DNA of 64,000 nt from Candidatus Gastranaerophilales bacterium (GCA_944322855.1 CALUQG010000005.1:62001-126000), one strand, 5' to 3'. Positions 26,361-35,158 are shown, numbered from the stretch's first letter. The notes: generated by a model from the sequence alone, not told the origin. Program-made: numbers and translations.

Positions 26361-28066
26361 CAGTAAAAGTATTAGATTGCACAATCAGAGACGGAGGACA
26401 TCTTAACAGCTGGAATTTTTCACCGGAATTTGTTCGTTCCGCCTATTTTGCTGCCTGCAAAAGCGGTGCAGACTATTTTGAAACAGGATACAGATTTCAT
26501 AATCCAGCAAAATCATTCGGTAAGTTTGCAATTTGCGACGATAGATACTTATCACAAATTTTTGACATAAAAAATGATTGCAAGTTGACTGTTATGATTG
26601 ATACAGGAAAATCAAATACAAAAGATTTTTGCGAGTGTAAGCCTGAATATACCCCAATTCAAACTGTAAGAGTTGCCGCTTATCCTTATGAACTTTTAGA
26701 GGCATTTAAACAGTGTGAAGAGTTGAAAGAAAAAAATTACGAAGTTATTTTGAATTTGATGGCAATTTCTGAATATAATGACGAACATTTTAACAAGCTA
26801 AAAAATTGGAATAATAAAAATATACTCAGCGCAGTAAGCTTTGCTGACAGTTTCGGTTCTTTCGTTCCTGATGATATTGAAGTAGTTGTTGATAAACTTA
26901 AAAATGCAGGATGTAATCATCTCGGTTTTCATTCTCATAATAATTTACAAATGGCTTTTGCCAATGCACTTAAAGCAATGGAGTGTTGTGTTGAAATTAT
27001 TGATGCTTCGGCTTTTGGTATGGGCAGAGGGGCTGGCAATCTTCCTATAGAAATATTAACAGGATATTTAGAGAAAAAAGGTAGCAAGAAATACAATCCG
27101 GTTTCATATTTGGATTTCATTGACAGATATATTTTACCTGAGATATCTAAAACTCCCTGGGGGTATAGTATTCCGACAATGATAAGCGGTATAAAAAATG
27201 TCCATCCGTATTATGTTAAAGATCTTTTTAACAAACACCTTTATACAATAAATGAGGTTTGGAATGCTTCCGGTCTCGTAAAAAAAGAATGTCCTGTATC
27301 TTTTAACAAAGAACACATGGAGACAATTCTTTCAGAAAAATTTGTGAATTATGATGATGTAAAAATTATAAATAAAATTCCGCTTACCCCTGAGCCCGAC
27401 GCATTTTTACAGGGCAAACCTGTATTTTACAATAAACATGCCGGCAGAAATTTTTTAATCATTGCAAACGGTTCTTCAATTTCTAAATACAAAGAGAAAA
27501 TTAATCATTTTATAAAAGAGAAAGACTGTATTGTAATAGGAACAAATTTTTTGGACAACCTATACACTCCGGATTACCATTGTTTTGTAAACAGAAAAAG
27601 ATTTTTAAAATACGGTTCAACAATCAGTAAAAATTCCACCTTATTGCTTCCTTCTTTTGCAGGGATTGCAATTATTGATAAAATTGGAAATTTAAAAAAT
27701 ACAGTTGCATATTTTGATGCAGAAGTCACTGACGATAAAAATTCTCCTGTTTTTAACGGCTTTTGTCACAATTATCTGGGGTTGAATGTTGCTATTAGTG
27801 CAATGTATTGCGCATTACAGATGGGAGCAAAAGAAATTTTTGCTGCAGGCATGGATGGTTTTGGTGAAAATGCCGAACTTATGGAATATTTCTATAAAGA
27901 GGCTGACAGTATTGACGATAAAAAAATGTTAGTAAACGCTTATGAAACTCTTTCTGAAGATTTGCAAAGAATAAACAGATATATGGAAAGCAAATCTATT
28001 CCATTTTCGATTATTACACCGACATCACATACAAATTATTACAAAAATATCATAGGAGTAGATTAA
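26357..28066 (+). CDS. Fused DRE-TIM aldolase and DUF115/GT42-like domain
   Basis: 569 residues with two parts. Residues 1-300 are a DRE-TIM metallolyase resembling 4-hydroxy-2-oxovalerate aldolase: LDCTIRDGGHLN with metal Asp, LGFHSHNNLQMA with the His-x-His ligands, and FGMGRGAGNLP. Residues 365-560 resemble Rossmann-like DUF115/GT42 proteins: FLIIANGSSISKYK, DYHCFVNRKRFL and ALQMGAKEIFAAGMDGFG. The first part should cleave or form a 2-oxo acid C-C bond; the second may bind or transfer a nucleotide sugar. The enzymes on both sides suggest a sugar-acid pathway. Product unknown. Confidence 0.78.
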   Translation: MTVKVLDCTIRDGGHLNSWNFSPEFVRSAYFAACKSGADYFETGYRFHNPAKSFGKFAICDDRYLSQIFDIKNDCKLTVMIDTGKSNTKDFCECKPEYTPIQTVRVAAYPYELLEAFKQCEELKEKNYEVILNLMAISEYNDEHFNKLKNWNNKNILSAVSFADSFGSFVPDDIEVVVDKLKNAGCNHLGFHSHNNLQMAFANALKAMECCVEIIDASAFGMGRGAGNLPIEILTGYLEKKGSKKYNPVSYLDFIDRYILPEISKTPWGYSIPTMISGIKNVHPYYVKDLFNKHLYTINEVWNASGLVKKECPVSFNKEHMETILSEKFVNYDDVKIINKIPLTPEPDAFLQGKPVFYNKHAGRNFLIIANGSSISKYKEKINHFIKEKDCIVIGTNFLDNLYTPDYHCFVNRKRFLKYGSTISKNSTLLLPSFAGIAIIDKIGNLKNTVAYFDAEVTDDKNSPVFNGFCHNYLGLNVAISAMYCALQMGAKEIFAAGMDGFGENAELMEYFYKEADSIDDKKMLVNAYETLSEDLQRINRYMESKSIPFSIITPTSHTNYYKNIIGVD

Positions 28067-28816
28067 ATGACCCTGAAAAATGATTTAAAATCAGGAAAAC
28101 AGATGTTTGGGACCTGGTGCATTATACCTTGTCCCGAAACAGTTAATATATTGTGCAAATCGGGTTTAGATTTTGTATTAATTGATTTTGAGCACAGCCC
28201 TGTAGACTATATATGTGCGCAAAAGATGATAATGGCAGCACATGCAGAAAACAAAAAAGCTGTTATAAGAGTTTCTAAATTAGATGAAGTCGAAATTCTG
28301 CGTTCACTTGATATAGCTTGTGACGGTATTATGGTACCACATGTTGAAACATCAGATGATGTAACTAAAATAGTATCATACTGCAAGTATCCTCCTGAAG
28401 GAATCAGAGGTTATTCACCATATACAAGAGCCGGAGGTTACTGTGTAAAAGAAAATTATACACAAACAGCTAACAACAATGTGTTCGTAAGCGCAATTAT
28501 TGAAAGCGTTAAAGGTGTAAATAATTTAGATAAAATACTTAAAAACCAATCACTTGATATGATATACATAGGTGCATATGATTTATCCGTAGAACTCGGA
28601 CATCCTGGTGATATTAATCATCCTGATGTGCAATCAGTTATTCAAAAATGTATTGATAAGTCACATGAACATTCTGTTTCAGTAGGAGCTATGTATCACA
28701 CAAGAGAGGATTATGAATATTTGAAAAAGAATGAGGTTAATTTTCTTGTCTATAAAGTAGACTCTTTGATTATAAATGAAGGTCTTTTATCCGTAAGAAA
28801 ATTAAAAGCATACTAG
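28067..28816 (+). CDS. HpcH/HpaI-family class II pyruvate aldolase
   Basis: 249 residues of the 2-keto-3-deoxy-acid aldolase family. Family features are QMFGTWCIIPCPETV, FVLIDFEHSPVD, GIMVPHVETSDDV, the PEGIRGYSPYTRAGGY loop with the conserved Arg, and IYIGAYDLSVELGHPG. It condenses pyruvate with an aldehyde (or cleaves the adduct) using a divalent metal. The ATG follows the preceding stop directly (TAAATG). In this cluster it more likely builds or trims a long-chain sugar acid than degrades aromatics. Confidence 0.87.
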   Translation: MTLKNDLKSGKQMFGTWCIIPCPETVNILCKSGLDFVLIDFEHSPVDYICAQKMIMAAHAENKKAVIRVSKLDEVEILRSLDIACDGIMVPHVETSDDVTKIVSYCKYPPEGIRGYSPYTRAGGYCVKENYTQTANNNVFVSAIIESVKGVNNLDKILKNQSLDMIYIGAYDLSVELGHPGDINHPDVQSVIQKCIDKSHEHSVSVGAMYHTREDYEYLKKNEVNFLVYKVDSLIINEGLLSVRKLKAY

Positions 28817-28829
28817 ACAGGCGGTAATT

Positions 28830-30608
28830 ATGAATGTTTCTGAATATATTATGGACAGGCTGGCAAAAGAGGGTGTTGAAAAAATATTCATGGTCTCAGG
28901 CGGCGGTGGTATGTACTTAATTGAGGCTCTCGGTCAAAACCCAAACATTAAGCACGTTTGTAACCACCATGAGCAGGCAAGCGTAATGGCTGCTGAAGGT
29001 TATCAAAGGGCAACTCAAAATCTTGGAGTTGCGCTGGTTACAACCGGCCCTGCCTCTACTAATGCACTGACAGGTGTCTGCTGTGCCTGGAATGACTCAA
29101 TACCTCTTCTTGTTCTTTCAGGGCAGGCAAAAACGGCCACTCTTGTTGGAAATACAGGAATGAGACAAAGAGGTACACATGAAGTAAATATTGTTCCAAT
29201 TGTTAAGCCTGTCACAAAGTATGCTGTAACAGTTATGGATGCAAGAAAAATAAGATATCATCTTGAAAAAGCATTATATCTCGCCAAAAACGGCCGCCCT
29301 GGGCCTGTATGGCTTGATATTCCTCTTGATATTCAACAGGCCCAAATTAACCCTAATGAACTTGAAACTTATGTCCCTGAAAATCAACAGGAATACGACT
29401 ACAAACTGGATGAATTGTTGAGCTTGCTTAATTCATCCAAAAGGCCAATTTTTATTGCAGGATACGGGCTAAAGTTATCAAAGCAGAATAAGTTATTTTT
29501 AAATCTGGCAGATGAATTTAATATACCAATTGTTACCACTAAAAATGGTTTTGATATAGTAGCAAATGATAACAGACTTCTTGCCGGAAGAATAGGAATA
29601 AACGGACAAAGAGCAGCCAATATTGCTGTTCAAAATGCTGATTTAATAATAGCCATCGGCGCCAGACTTCCTCTTGTTACTGTCGGCTACGAGACAAATT
29701 TGTTTGGAAAGAATGCAAAGAAGGTTCTTGTCGATGTTGATGATGCACAGCTTGAATATGCCCATATACCTCTCGATTTAAAAATAAAGGCAGACTTAAA
29801 ATATTTTGTAGAAAAATTCTATGAAAAGCTCATACAGAGTAATTTTTCATATGACTCATCAAAATGGCTTGACAAAATCAATAACTTAAAAAAAAGTTAT
29901 CCAGTTATTACAGATGAAATACTTAAACAGAAAAAATACGTAAATTCTTATTATTTCTTTGATATTCTGTCAGATGTAATGAATGCTGATGATATACTTG
30001 TTACAGATCAAGGAGCAACTTTTTATTCCTTTACACCGGCATTTAAAGTCAAAGAAAATCAGCTTGCTTATACAAACGGCGGATTTTCGCCAATGGGTTA
30101 CGGTTTACCTGCTTCAATAGGTTCTTGCTTTGCGAAAGACGGGAACCGTGTCTTTTCCGTAAACGGTGACGGAGGACTTCAAATGAATATACAGGAACTT
30201 CAGACTGTAATACATAATAAGCTCAATATGAAGATATTTGTTTTTAATAATGACGGATATCTAAGTATAAAACACACTCAAAATACGTTTTTTAACGGAC
30301 ATTTTGTCGGCTCTGACCCTAAAAGCGGAGTGTCATGTCCTGATACTATCAAGATTGCAAAGGCATACGGTTTTAAACACTTTAGAATAAAGAATAATAA
30401 AGATGTAAAGAAAACTCTTTTAAAAATCACTAAAACTAAAGGCCCTGTACTAACAGAGGTTATGATAGATCCGATGCAGGCATTTTTACCGAAAGTTACC
30501 TCAAAACGGCTTGAAGATGGTACAATGATTTCAAGTTCTCTTGAAAATATGGCTCCTTTTTTACCTGAAAAAGAACTTGAAGAGGTTATGAAAAATGAAG
30601 AAGATTAG
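28830..30608 (+). CDS. Thiamine-diphosphate enzyme, acetolactate-synthase-like
   Basis: 592 residues with the three-domain ThDP fold. The catalytic Glu48 lies in HHEQASVMAAEGY, GPASTNALTGVCCAW follows, and the cofactor motif is NGDGGLQMNIQEL with FNNDGY at its end. The body is like the large subunit of acetohydroxyacid synthase, but there is no regulatory subunit gene and no other Ile/Val genes; the glycosyltransferase and aldolases around it suggest a sugar-modifying decarboxylase or carboligase instead. GGCGG lies 8 bp before the ATG. It overlaps the GT2 gene by 14 bp. Confidence 0.87.
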   Translation: MNVSEYIMDRLAKEGVEKIFMVSGGGGMYLIEALGQNPNIKHVCNHHEQASVMAAEGYQRATQNLGVALVTTGPASTNALTGVCCAWNDSIPLLVLSGQAKTATLVGNTGMRQRGTHEVNIVPIVKPVTKYAVTVMDARKIRYHLEKALYLAKNGRPGPVWLDIPLDIQQAQINPNELETYVPENQQEYDYKLDELLSLLNSSKRPIFIAGYGLKLSKQNKLFLNLADEFNIPIVTTKNGFDIVANDNRLLAGRIGINGQRAANIAVQNADLIIAIGARLPLVTVGYETNLFGKNAKKVLVDVDDAQLEYAHIPLDLKIKADLKYFVEKFYEKLIQSNFSYDSSKWLDKINNLKKSYPVITDEILKQKKYVNSYYFFDILSDVMNADDILVTDQGATFYSFTPAFKVKENQLAYTNGGFSPMGYGLPASIGSCFAKDGNRVFSVNGDGGLQMNIQELQTVIHNKLNMKIFVFNNDGYLSIKHTQNTFFNGHFVGSDPKSGVSCPDTIKIAKAYGFKHFRIKNNKDVKKTLLKITKTKGPVLTEVMIDPMQAFLPKVTSKRLEDGTMISSSLENMAPFLPEKELEEVMKNEED

Positions 30609-31536
30609 TATTGTATCAGCGTGCTATAACGAGGAAGACAATATTTTACCGTTTTATAACTCTGTGATAAATGAATTGTCAAAACTTGAACAATATGATT
30701 ACGAATTCATCGTTATAGACAATAAATCAAACGACAAAACCCGTGATATTTTAATAGATTTGGCTTCAAAAAACCATAAATTCAAAGTAATTTTTAATTC
30801 GAAGAATTTTGGTGCGCTAAAATCACCTTTTTATGCAATGCAGCAGGCCTCAGGCGATTGCATGGTATATATTGCATCTGACCTTCAAGACCCGCCGTCT
30901 CTTATACCTGAATTACTCAAGTGCTGGGAAGATGGTTATAAAATAGCGGTAGGGGTAAAGACAAAAAGCAAAGAATCTAAATTAATGTGGATATTACGGC
31001 AGATATTTTACAAATTTATTAATGCTGTTGAAAGTGAAGACTCAAATATCATAGAAAATTACACAGGTTACGGTGTATATGACAGGACTGTAGTCGAGCT
31101 TATGAAGCAAAATGATGACCCAACACCTGACATGAAAAGCATTTTGTCTGACATAGGATTTGACATAAAAACAATTGAATACACGCAACAAGCAAGAAAA
31201 CATGGTAAATCAAAATACAATTTATTACGATTGTATAGTTGTGCTATGAATATTATCACTAAACATTCGTTTTTCCCCATAAGACTTGCAACATTCAGCG
31301 GATTTATTCTGGCTATGATTAGTATGCTGATATCAATAATTTATCTGTTCCTTAAAATCTTTCACTGGGAGAGCTATGAGCTTGGTATGGCATCTTTAAT
31401 AATCGGTCTGTTCTTTTTCTCCTCGGTTCAGCTGTTTTTTATAGGAATTTTAGGAGAATACATCGGTGCTATTTATACAAGGGTAAATAAAAAGCCGCTT
31501 GTAGTTGTTGAAAGAAGATTTAATTTTGATGAATAA
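30595..31536 (+). CDS. Family 2 glycosyltransferase, DPM1/GtrB type
   Basis: 313 residues. The GT-A domain has SIVSACYNEEDNI, VIDNKSNDKTRDI and the nucleotide-binding SDLQDPPSLIPELL, as in dolichol/undecaprenyl-phosphate mannosyl or glucosyl transferases. Two C-terminal membrane helices (FSGFILAMISMLISIIYLFL and SLIIGLFFFSSVQLFF) follow. It likely loads a sugar onto undecaprenyl phosphate at the inner membrane. Last gene of the ldpA-led run, overlapping the ThDP gene. Confidence 0.9.
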   Translation: MKKISIVSACYNEEDNILPFYNSVINELSKLEQYDYEFIVIDNKSNDKTRDILIDLASKNHKFKVIFNSKNFGALKSPFYAMQQASGDCMVYIASDLQDPPSLIPELLKCWEDGYKIAVGVKTKSKESKLMWILRQIFYKFINAVESEDSNIIENYTGYGVYDRTVVELMKQNDDPTPDMKSILSDIGFDIKTIEYTQQARKHGKSKYNLLRLYSCAMNIITKHSFFPIRLATFSGFILAMISMLISIIYLFLKIFHWESYELGMASLIIGLFFFSSVQLFFIGILGEYIGAIYTRVNKKPLVVVERRFNFDE

Positions 31537-31550
31537 CCCTTTTGTATTTA

Positions 31551-32825
31551 TCAAATTTTTCCAAGCAGCTTCGCCACATGTTTCGCAACTGCTTCACCCA
31601 TTGAAAAGCAGGACGTTTGTATTCTAAGGGCAGCTTGTGAACTGAAATCTGATGAGATATTTCTTCCTGCTAAGAATAAATTGTCAAAACCTGATGCCAT
31701 CAAACATTCAAAAGGCAATTCATAGTCTATAACATCTTTTTGCAGACTCGATGCATCTTTTTTATATGAATGTATATCAATAGGATAATCAGAATGAAGC
31801 ACGGGATTTTCATATGTACGACCACTCATAATATCTTCTTTTGTGTATATTTTCTTACCTTCAACCCTGCGAGACTCTCTTATACCAAGCATATCCGCAA
31901 TATTAGAAATATAACAGTTTTCAAACCCAGGAAAATAGCGTTTCATAAAGGAAAAAAGACGCCATATCTGCTTTCTTGCTTTAATTAAAGCTTTCGATAC
32001 AGCAAATTGATCAAGAGGGTCTAGTTCATTGTCTAGCAAGACTCTCGGACAATTTAGAGATATAGTACCAGGCATAGCTGGTATGGTGAAAATCTGGAAA
32101 TATGAGGCATCTTCTTCTGTTATAACTCCTTCGGATATCCCCCTTTCAAATATAGGTCTTAGAGCCCAATGTCTGTCACTGTCCCAGGTACATGCAGTAG
32201 ATAAATGGATTTGATTATCAATCTCATACACTGTAGAAACATTTCTATCACTGTCTGTATCAAGCAGCCACTTAGAAAACTTATTTAAATCTATTCCTGA
32301 AACATGAAAACGAAGAGTCATTGGCTGTCTTGAAAAATTATTTTCTAAAATTTTGTTTTTTAAAATTGCAGAAAAATTTCCATCGCCTGTTGCGTCTACA
32401 AAATAACTCGACTCGATATATAACGATAATGTTTTCGAGATTACGCAAGCAGATTTTACTAAGTTGTTAGCAGAAATTGCACTGATAATTTCTGTATTAT
32501 ATAAAACATCGCATCCTGATTTTTCCATAAGACTATCAAATGCTATTTTTGAAATTTCTGGATTAAACCAGCCGGAATTTCCATCGCCGTATGTAATATT
32601 ACCGTTGAAGTTTTTTAATTCTGATATAAAATCATTATAAAATTCACAATTTATATCCTTCGTATTAGATTTCATTGCAGGCATAACCAGAGCTGAAGTA
32701 ATTGTTCCGCCAAGATGAATATTTTTTTCGATAATAAGTGTCTTTAACCCGTATTTTGCTCCTATATAACCTGCAGCGACTCCAGCTGTTCCGCCGCCGC
32801 AAACTACTAAGTCATATTTATCCAT
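31551..32825 (-). CDS. FAD-dependent oxidoreductase (FAD_oxidored class)
   Basis: 424 residues. The dinucleotide-binding motif is LVVCGGGTAGVAAGYIGAKYG with IIEKNIHLGG, and the C-terminal FAD contact is NLFLAGRNISSDF. YFVDATGDGNFSA is typical of the FAD_oxidored family, which often acts on polysaccharide breakdown products or tRNA. The start overlaps the end of the MnmC-type methyltransferase gene by 8 bp, so they form one unit. The closest functional hypothesis is a separate oxidase partner for the methyltransferase. Confidence 0.82.
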   Translation of the reverse strand: MDKYDLVVCGGGTAGVAAGYIGAKYGLKTLIIEKNIHLGGTITSALVMPAMKSNTKDINCEFYNDFISELKNFNGNITYGDGNSGWFNPEISKIAFDSLMEKSGCDVLYNTEIISAISANNLVKSACVISKTLSLYIESSYFVDATGDGNFSAILKNKILENNFSRQPMTLRFHVSGIDLNKFSKWLLDTDSDRNVSTVYEIDNQIHLSTACTWDSDRHWALRPIFERGISEGVITEEDASYFQIFTIPAMPGTISLNCPRVLLDNELDPLDQFAVSKALIKARKQIWRLFSFMKRYFPGFENCYISNIADMLGIRESRRVEGKKIYTKEDIMSGRTYENPVLHSDYPIDIHSYKKDASSLQKDVIDYELPFECLMASGFDNLFLAGRNISSDFSSQAALRIQTSCFSMGEAVAKHVAKLLGKI

Positions 32826-33933
32826 TATTATTTTTCTCCATAATCTGAAGGTAATCTTTTTTGTATTGTGTTGATGATTTTAAGTTAAGATGCTTCTTTC
32901 TGTTTAAGTGTTCATCAAGAATTTTTTTAGCCGGCTTTTCAAGGTTTTCATCAAGATAATAAATTCCGGCACTTGTTTCTAACAGTCCAATATCATAATC
33001 AGAAAGTTTGTTTTCAATTAATTCAATTCTTTTAGCAGCAACCGTGCCGGAATTTCTGCCTGTATTATCTAAAACTTTTCCTACACAAAAGCCTGCATCT
33101 ATCATTGCATGTCTAACGGCTGCAGAGTTTGAATAAGTGACAAGCATACCATCATCATTTATAAGCCTGTACAATTCTTTGAAAAACTGTAAGCTCCAAA
33201 GAGTAGGAAGTTTTGTGGGGGTAAAAGCATCAAGAAATATGATGTCATATTGAACTTTTAAAGCCTTGACAGTTATTCTTGCATCATCAAAATACGGTTT
33301 AATTTTAATTTTGTTGAATTTAAAGTGCTTAACGGGTATTTTATGACGTTGCGATATACAATGATAATATATATTATGTAAGAAGGCCTTTTGTTTTATC
33401 TTAGGCTTTCTGGTATACGTAACCTGTTTATATTTTTTGTTAAATGACCTGTAAAACGGCGAAATAAATTTTCTTAGACTTCTGTTATTTATGTAATCGT
33501 TTAGCTCAAAATTTTCATCATTTAAACAGGTACAAAGATTGTATAACAAAATATATGATATCTCGGGATACTTATTGAAATATGTATCATTAATAAATGG
33601 CGACAACAAAACGAGTTCTTTATTATACTCCAGAATGTCTATAGAAATTTTGCCTTTGTAATTGGCTTGTATAAGTCTTTTTAACAAAGCTTTTGTGTTA
33701 TAGCCTATACCATAACATATATCCAAAACTCTTATTTTGTCTTTTGATGAAAAATTTTTAGAAAAATTAAGCGGTCTAATAAATTTAGTCTCAGCTTCTT
33801 CTCTTGCACCATATACGGAATGGAATATGTCATCAATTTCTGGATTATACAAACCCACTGAACCATCGTTTGTATAAAATAAATTTATGCCAGATTGTAT
33901 TAACGAATTTTGATTATTAAAATTATGCTTCAT
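32818..33933 (-). CDS. MnmC-type tRNA methyltransferase (DUF752)
   Basis: 371 residues. The N-terminus YTNDGSVGLYNPEIDDIFHS, SAM motif VLDICYGIGYNTKA, and the block IIFLDAFTPTKLPTLWS with RHAMIDAGFCVGKV match the methyltransferase half of MnmC, which finishes mnm5(s2)U at the wobble base of certain tRNAs. A long insert (about residues 125-210, Lys/Tyr-rich) is unusual. In MnmC the methyltransferase precedes a FAD oxidase in one chain; here a flavoprotein gene follows with 8-bp overlap. First gene of its unit. Confidence 0.83.
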   Translation of the reverse strand: MKHNFNNQNSLIQSGINLFYTNDGSVGLYNPEIDDIFHSVYGAREEAETKFIRPLNFSKNFSSKDKIRVLDICYGIGYNTKALLKRLIQANYKGKISIDILEYNKELVLLSPFINDTYFNKYPEISYILLYNLCTCLNDENFELNDYINNRSLRKFISPFYRSFNKKYKQVTYTRKPKIKQKAFLHNIYYHCISQRHKIPVKHFKFNKIKIKPYFDDARITVKALKVQYDIIFLDAFTPTKLPTLWSLQFFKELYRLINDDGMLVTYSNSAAVRHAMIDAGFCVGKVLDNTGRNSGTVAAKRIELIENKLSDYDIGLLETSAGIYYLDENLEKPAKKILDEHLNRKKHLNLKSSTQYKKDYLQIMEKNNNG

Positions 33934-33990
33934 TACAGAATTATAAAATTTATTCTTGTCCTTGTGAAATTATTATAAAAATTTCATAAA

Positions 33991-34010
33991 ATATTATCAT
34001 TATGTATCGA
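33991..34010 (+). repeat. Direct repeat copy 1 of 3
   Basis: ATATTATCATTATGTATCGA. It shares the frame ATATTATCA-NN-AT-R-TATC with copies at 34036 and 34346. Copies 1 and 2 lie 45 bp apart, about four helical turns. Confidence 0.6.
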
Positions 34011-34035
34011 ATAGCTACATCAAGAGGTGCTAATA

Positions 34036-34055
34036 ATATTATCAATATGTATCTA
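34036..34055 (+). repeat. Direct repeat copy 2 of 3
   Basis: ATATTATCAATATGTATCTA. Its right end runs into CTATTCGATA (34053-34062), the exact reverse complement of TATCGAATAG at 34005-34014, which overlaps copy 1. Confidence 0.6.
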
Positions 34056-34061
34056 TTCGAT

Positions 34062-34106
34062 ATTAATGAAATAATCAAAAAATTAATTAAAAATTATTTC
34101 ATTAAT
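34062..34106. repeat. 14-bp perfect inverted repeat (hairpin)
   Basis: ATTAATGAAATAAT at 34062-34075 is the reverse complement of ATTATTTCATTAAT at 34093-34106, with a 17-nt AT-rich loop and T5 after the right arm. It could be a weak terminator or structural RNA element. Confidence 0.55.
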
Positions 34107-34345
34107 TTTTCAATATAAAAAATATTTTTTAATTTCTGATTTTCTAACAAAGAATTAAAATTTATTTCGCGATACTTTCGCTAATAAAAATTTTTGTCAA
34201 ACACACAAATCCATAGTGCTTACTGTTATAAGTATTAGTTTAGCTTGATAATTAAATATGAGATAATGTTCTTTGCCTTCTATTTTGCTATTGCTTTAGG
34301 CCATAACATGCTAATGGCTGCTTGTAGGTATGATACAGGCTGAAA

Positions 34346-34365
34346 ATATTATCATAATATATCGT
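34346..34365 (+). repeat. Direct repeat copy 3 of 3
   Basis: ATATTATCATAATATATCGT, about 130 bp before the response regulator start and 310 bp from copy 2. Confidence 0.5.
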
Positions 34366-34493
34366 GTCGTTATATATGTTCGTTATTTTTATAATCGCAA
34401 GAAATTTTCTAATTTAAAAGAAATCCGGGTGATGTTCTTTAAATAACTTCTTCTTATATTCATAGTATAAATAACACAGTGGGAGATGTAATT

Positions 34494-35156
34494 ATGAAAT
34501 CAACGTCAATACTTATGGTTGAAGATCATAAGCTTCTAAGAGCAGGTTTAAGGTCATTATTCGATGAAACTGATGATATAAGCTTAATAGCAGAAGCTGA
34601 AACGGGAAAGGAAGCAGTAGAAAAGACGAAACTTCTAAAGCCTGATGTTGTATTGATGGATATAGGTCTACCTGATATTTCGGGCATTGAAGCCACAAAG
34701 AGAATTCTTGCTAATGATGTTAATCAAAAAGTTATGATGTTAACTTCACATATAAATGAAAAAGAAGTAATGGACTCTTTGAGTGCCGGTGCTTACGCTT
34801 ATGTATTAAAGGATATTAATACAGAGCTACTTACTATGGTAATAAAATCAATAAAAGACGGTGCTATCTGGCTTGATCCGCAAATTGTACCGCTTATAAG
34901 AGATAAATCTTCATGTTTCATACCCCAAAAACAAAACTCCCGTGCTGCTTTTAGAGCGCAACATGCCAATTTAACCGAAAGGGAATATGAGGTACTGAAA
35001 CTTGTTGTTGACGGACAATCAAATTCAGAAATTGCAAATACATTAACTATAAGCGAACATACGGCTAAGGCGCACGTTTGCAATATTATACAAAAGCTTG
35101 TAGTTGATGACAGAACGCAAGCTGCAGTAAAAGCCATAAAAGAAGGACTTGTCTGA
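34494..35156 (+). CDS. NarL/FixJ-family response regulator
   Basis: 220 residues. The receiver domain has VEDH acidic pair, phospho-acceptor Asp in VVLMDIGLPDISG, the Thr/Ser switch MLTSH and Lys in YVLKD. The C-terminal LuxR-type helix-turn-helix reads LTEREYEVLKLVVDGQSNSEIA and ISEHTAKAHVCNIIQKL. ATG 34494 has GGGAG 8 bp upstream; a GTG at 34479 is in frame but lies before that site. No sensor kinase gene is beside it, so it is an orphan. The repeats upstream are candidate binding sites, possibly autoregulatory. Confidence 0.92.
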   Translation: MKSTSILMVEDHKLLRAGLRSLFDETDDISLIAEAETGKEAVEKTKLLKPDVVLMDIGLPDISGIEATKRILANDVNQKVMMLTSHINEKEVMDSLSAGAYAYVLKDINTELLTMVIKSIKDGAIWLDPQIVPLIRDKSSCFIPQKQNSRAAFRAQHANLTEREYEVLKLVVDGQSNSEIANTLTISEHTAKAHVCNIIQKLVVDDRTQAAVKAIKEGLV

Positions 35157-35158
35157 CT

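Larger units (their letters stand above)
33934..34493. other. 560-bp intergenic region with repeats and hairpins
   Basis: No convincing gene. It holds three copies of a 20-bp direct repeat, a 10-bp inverted repeat linking the first two, a 14-bp perfect hairpin and a weaker hairpin at about 34156-34195 followed by T5. A 25-codon hydrophobic frame at 34266-34343 has no good ribosome site. The region may contain regulator-binding sites for the response regulator gene on its right, a small RNA, or both. Confidence 0.5.

Noticed and set aside
28830-30608. Catalytic subunit of acetohydroxyacid synthase for Ile/Val synthesis
   Set aside because: The fold fits, but there is no regulatory subunit and no ilv gene nearby. 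The aldolase and glycosyltransferase context makes a glycan role more likely, so no ilv symbol is given.
34266-34343. 25-codon hydrophobic frame in the repeat region
   Set aside because: No usable ribosome site and no supporting promoter or terminator; could arise by chance in AT-rich DNA.
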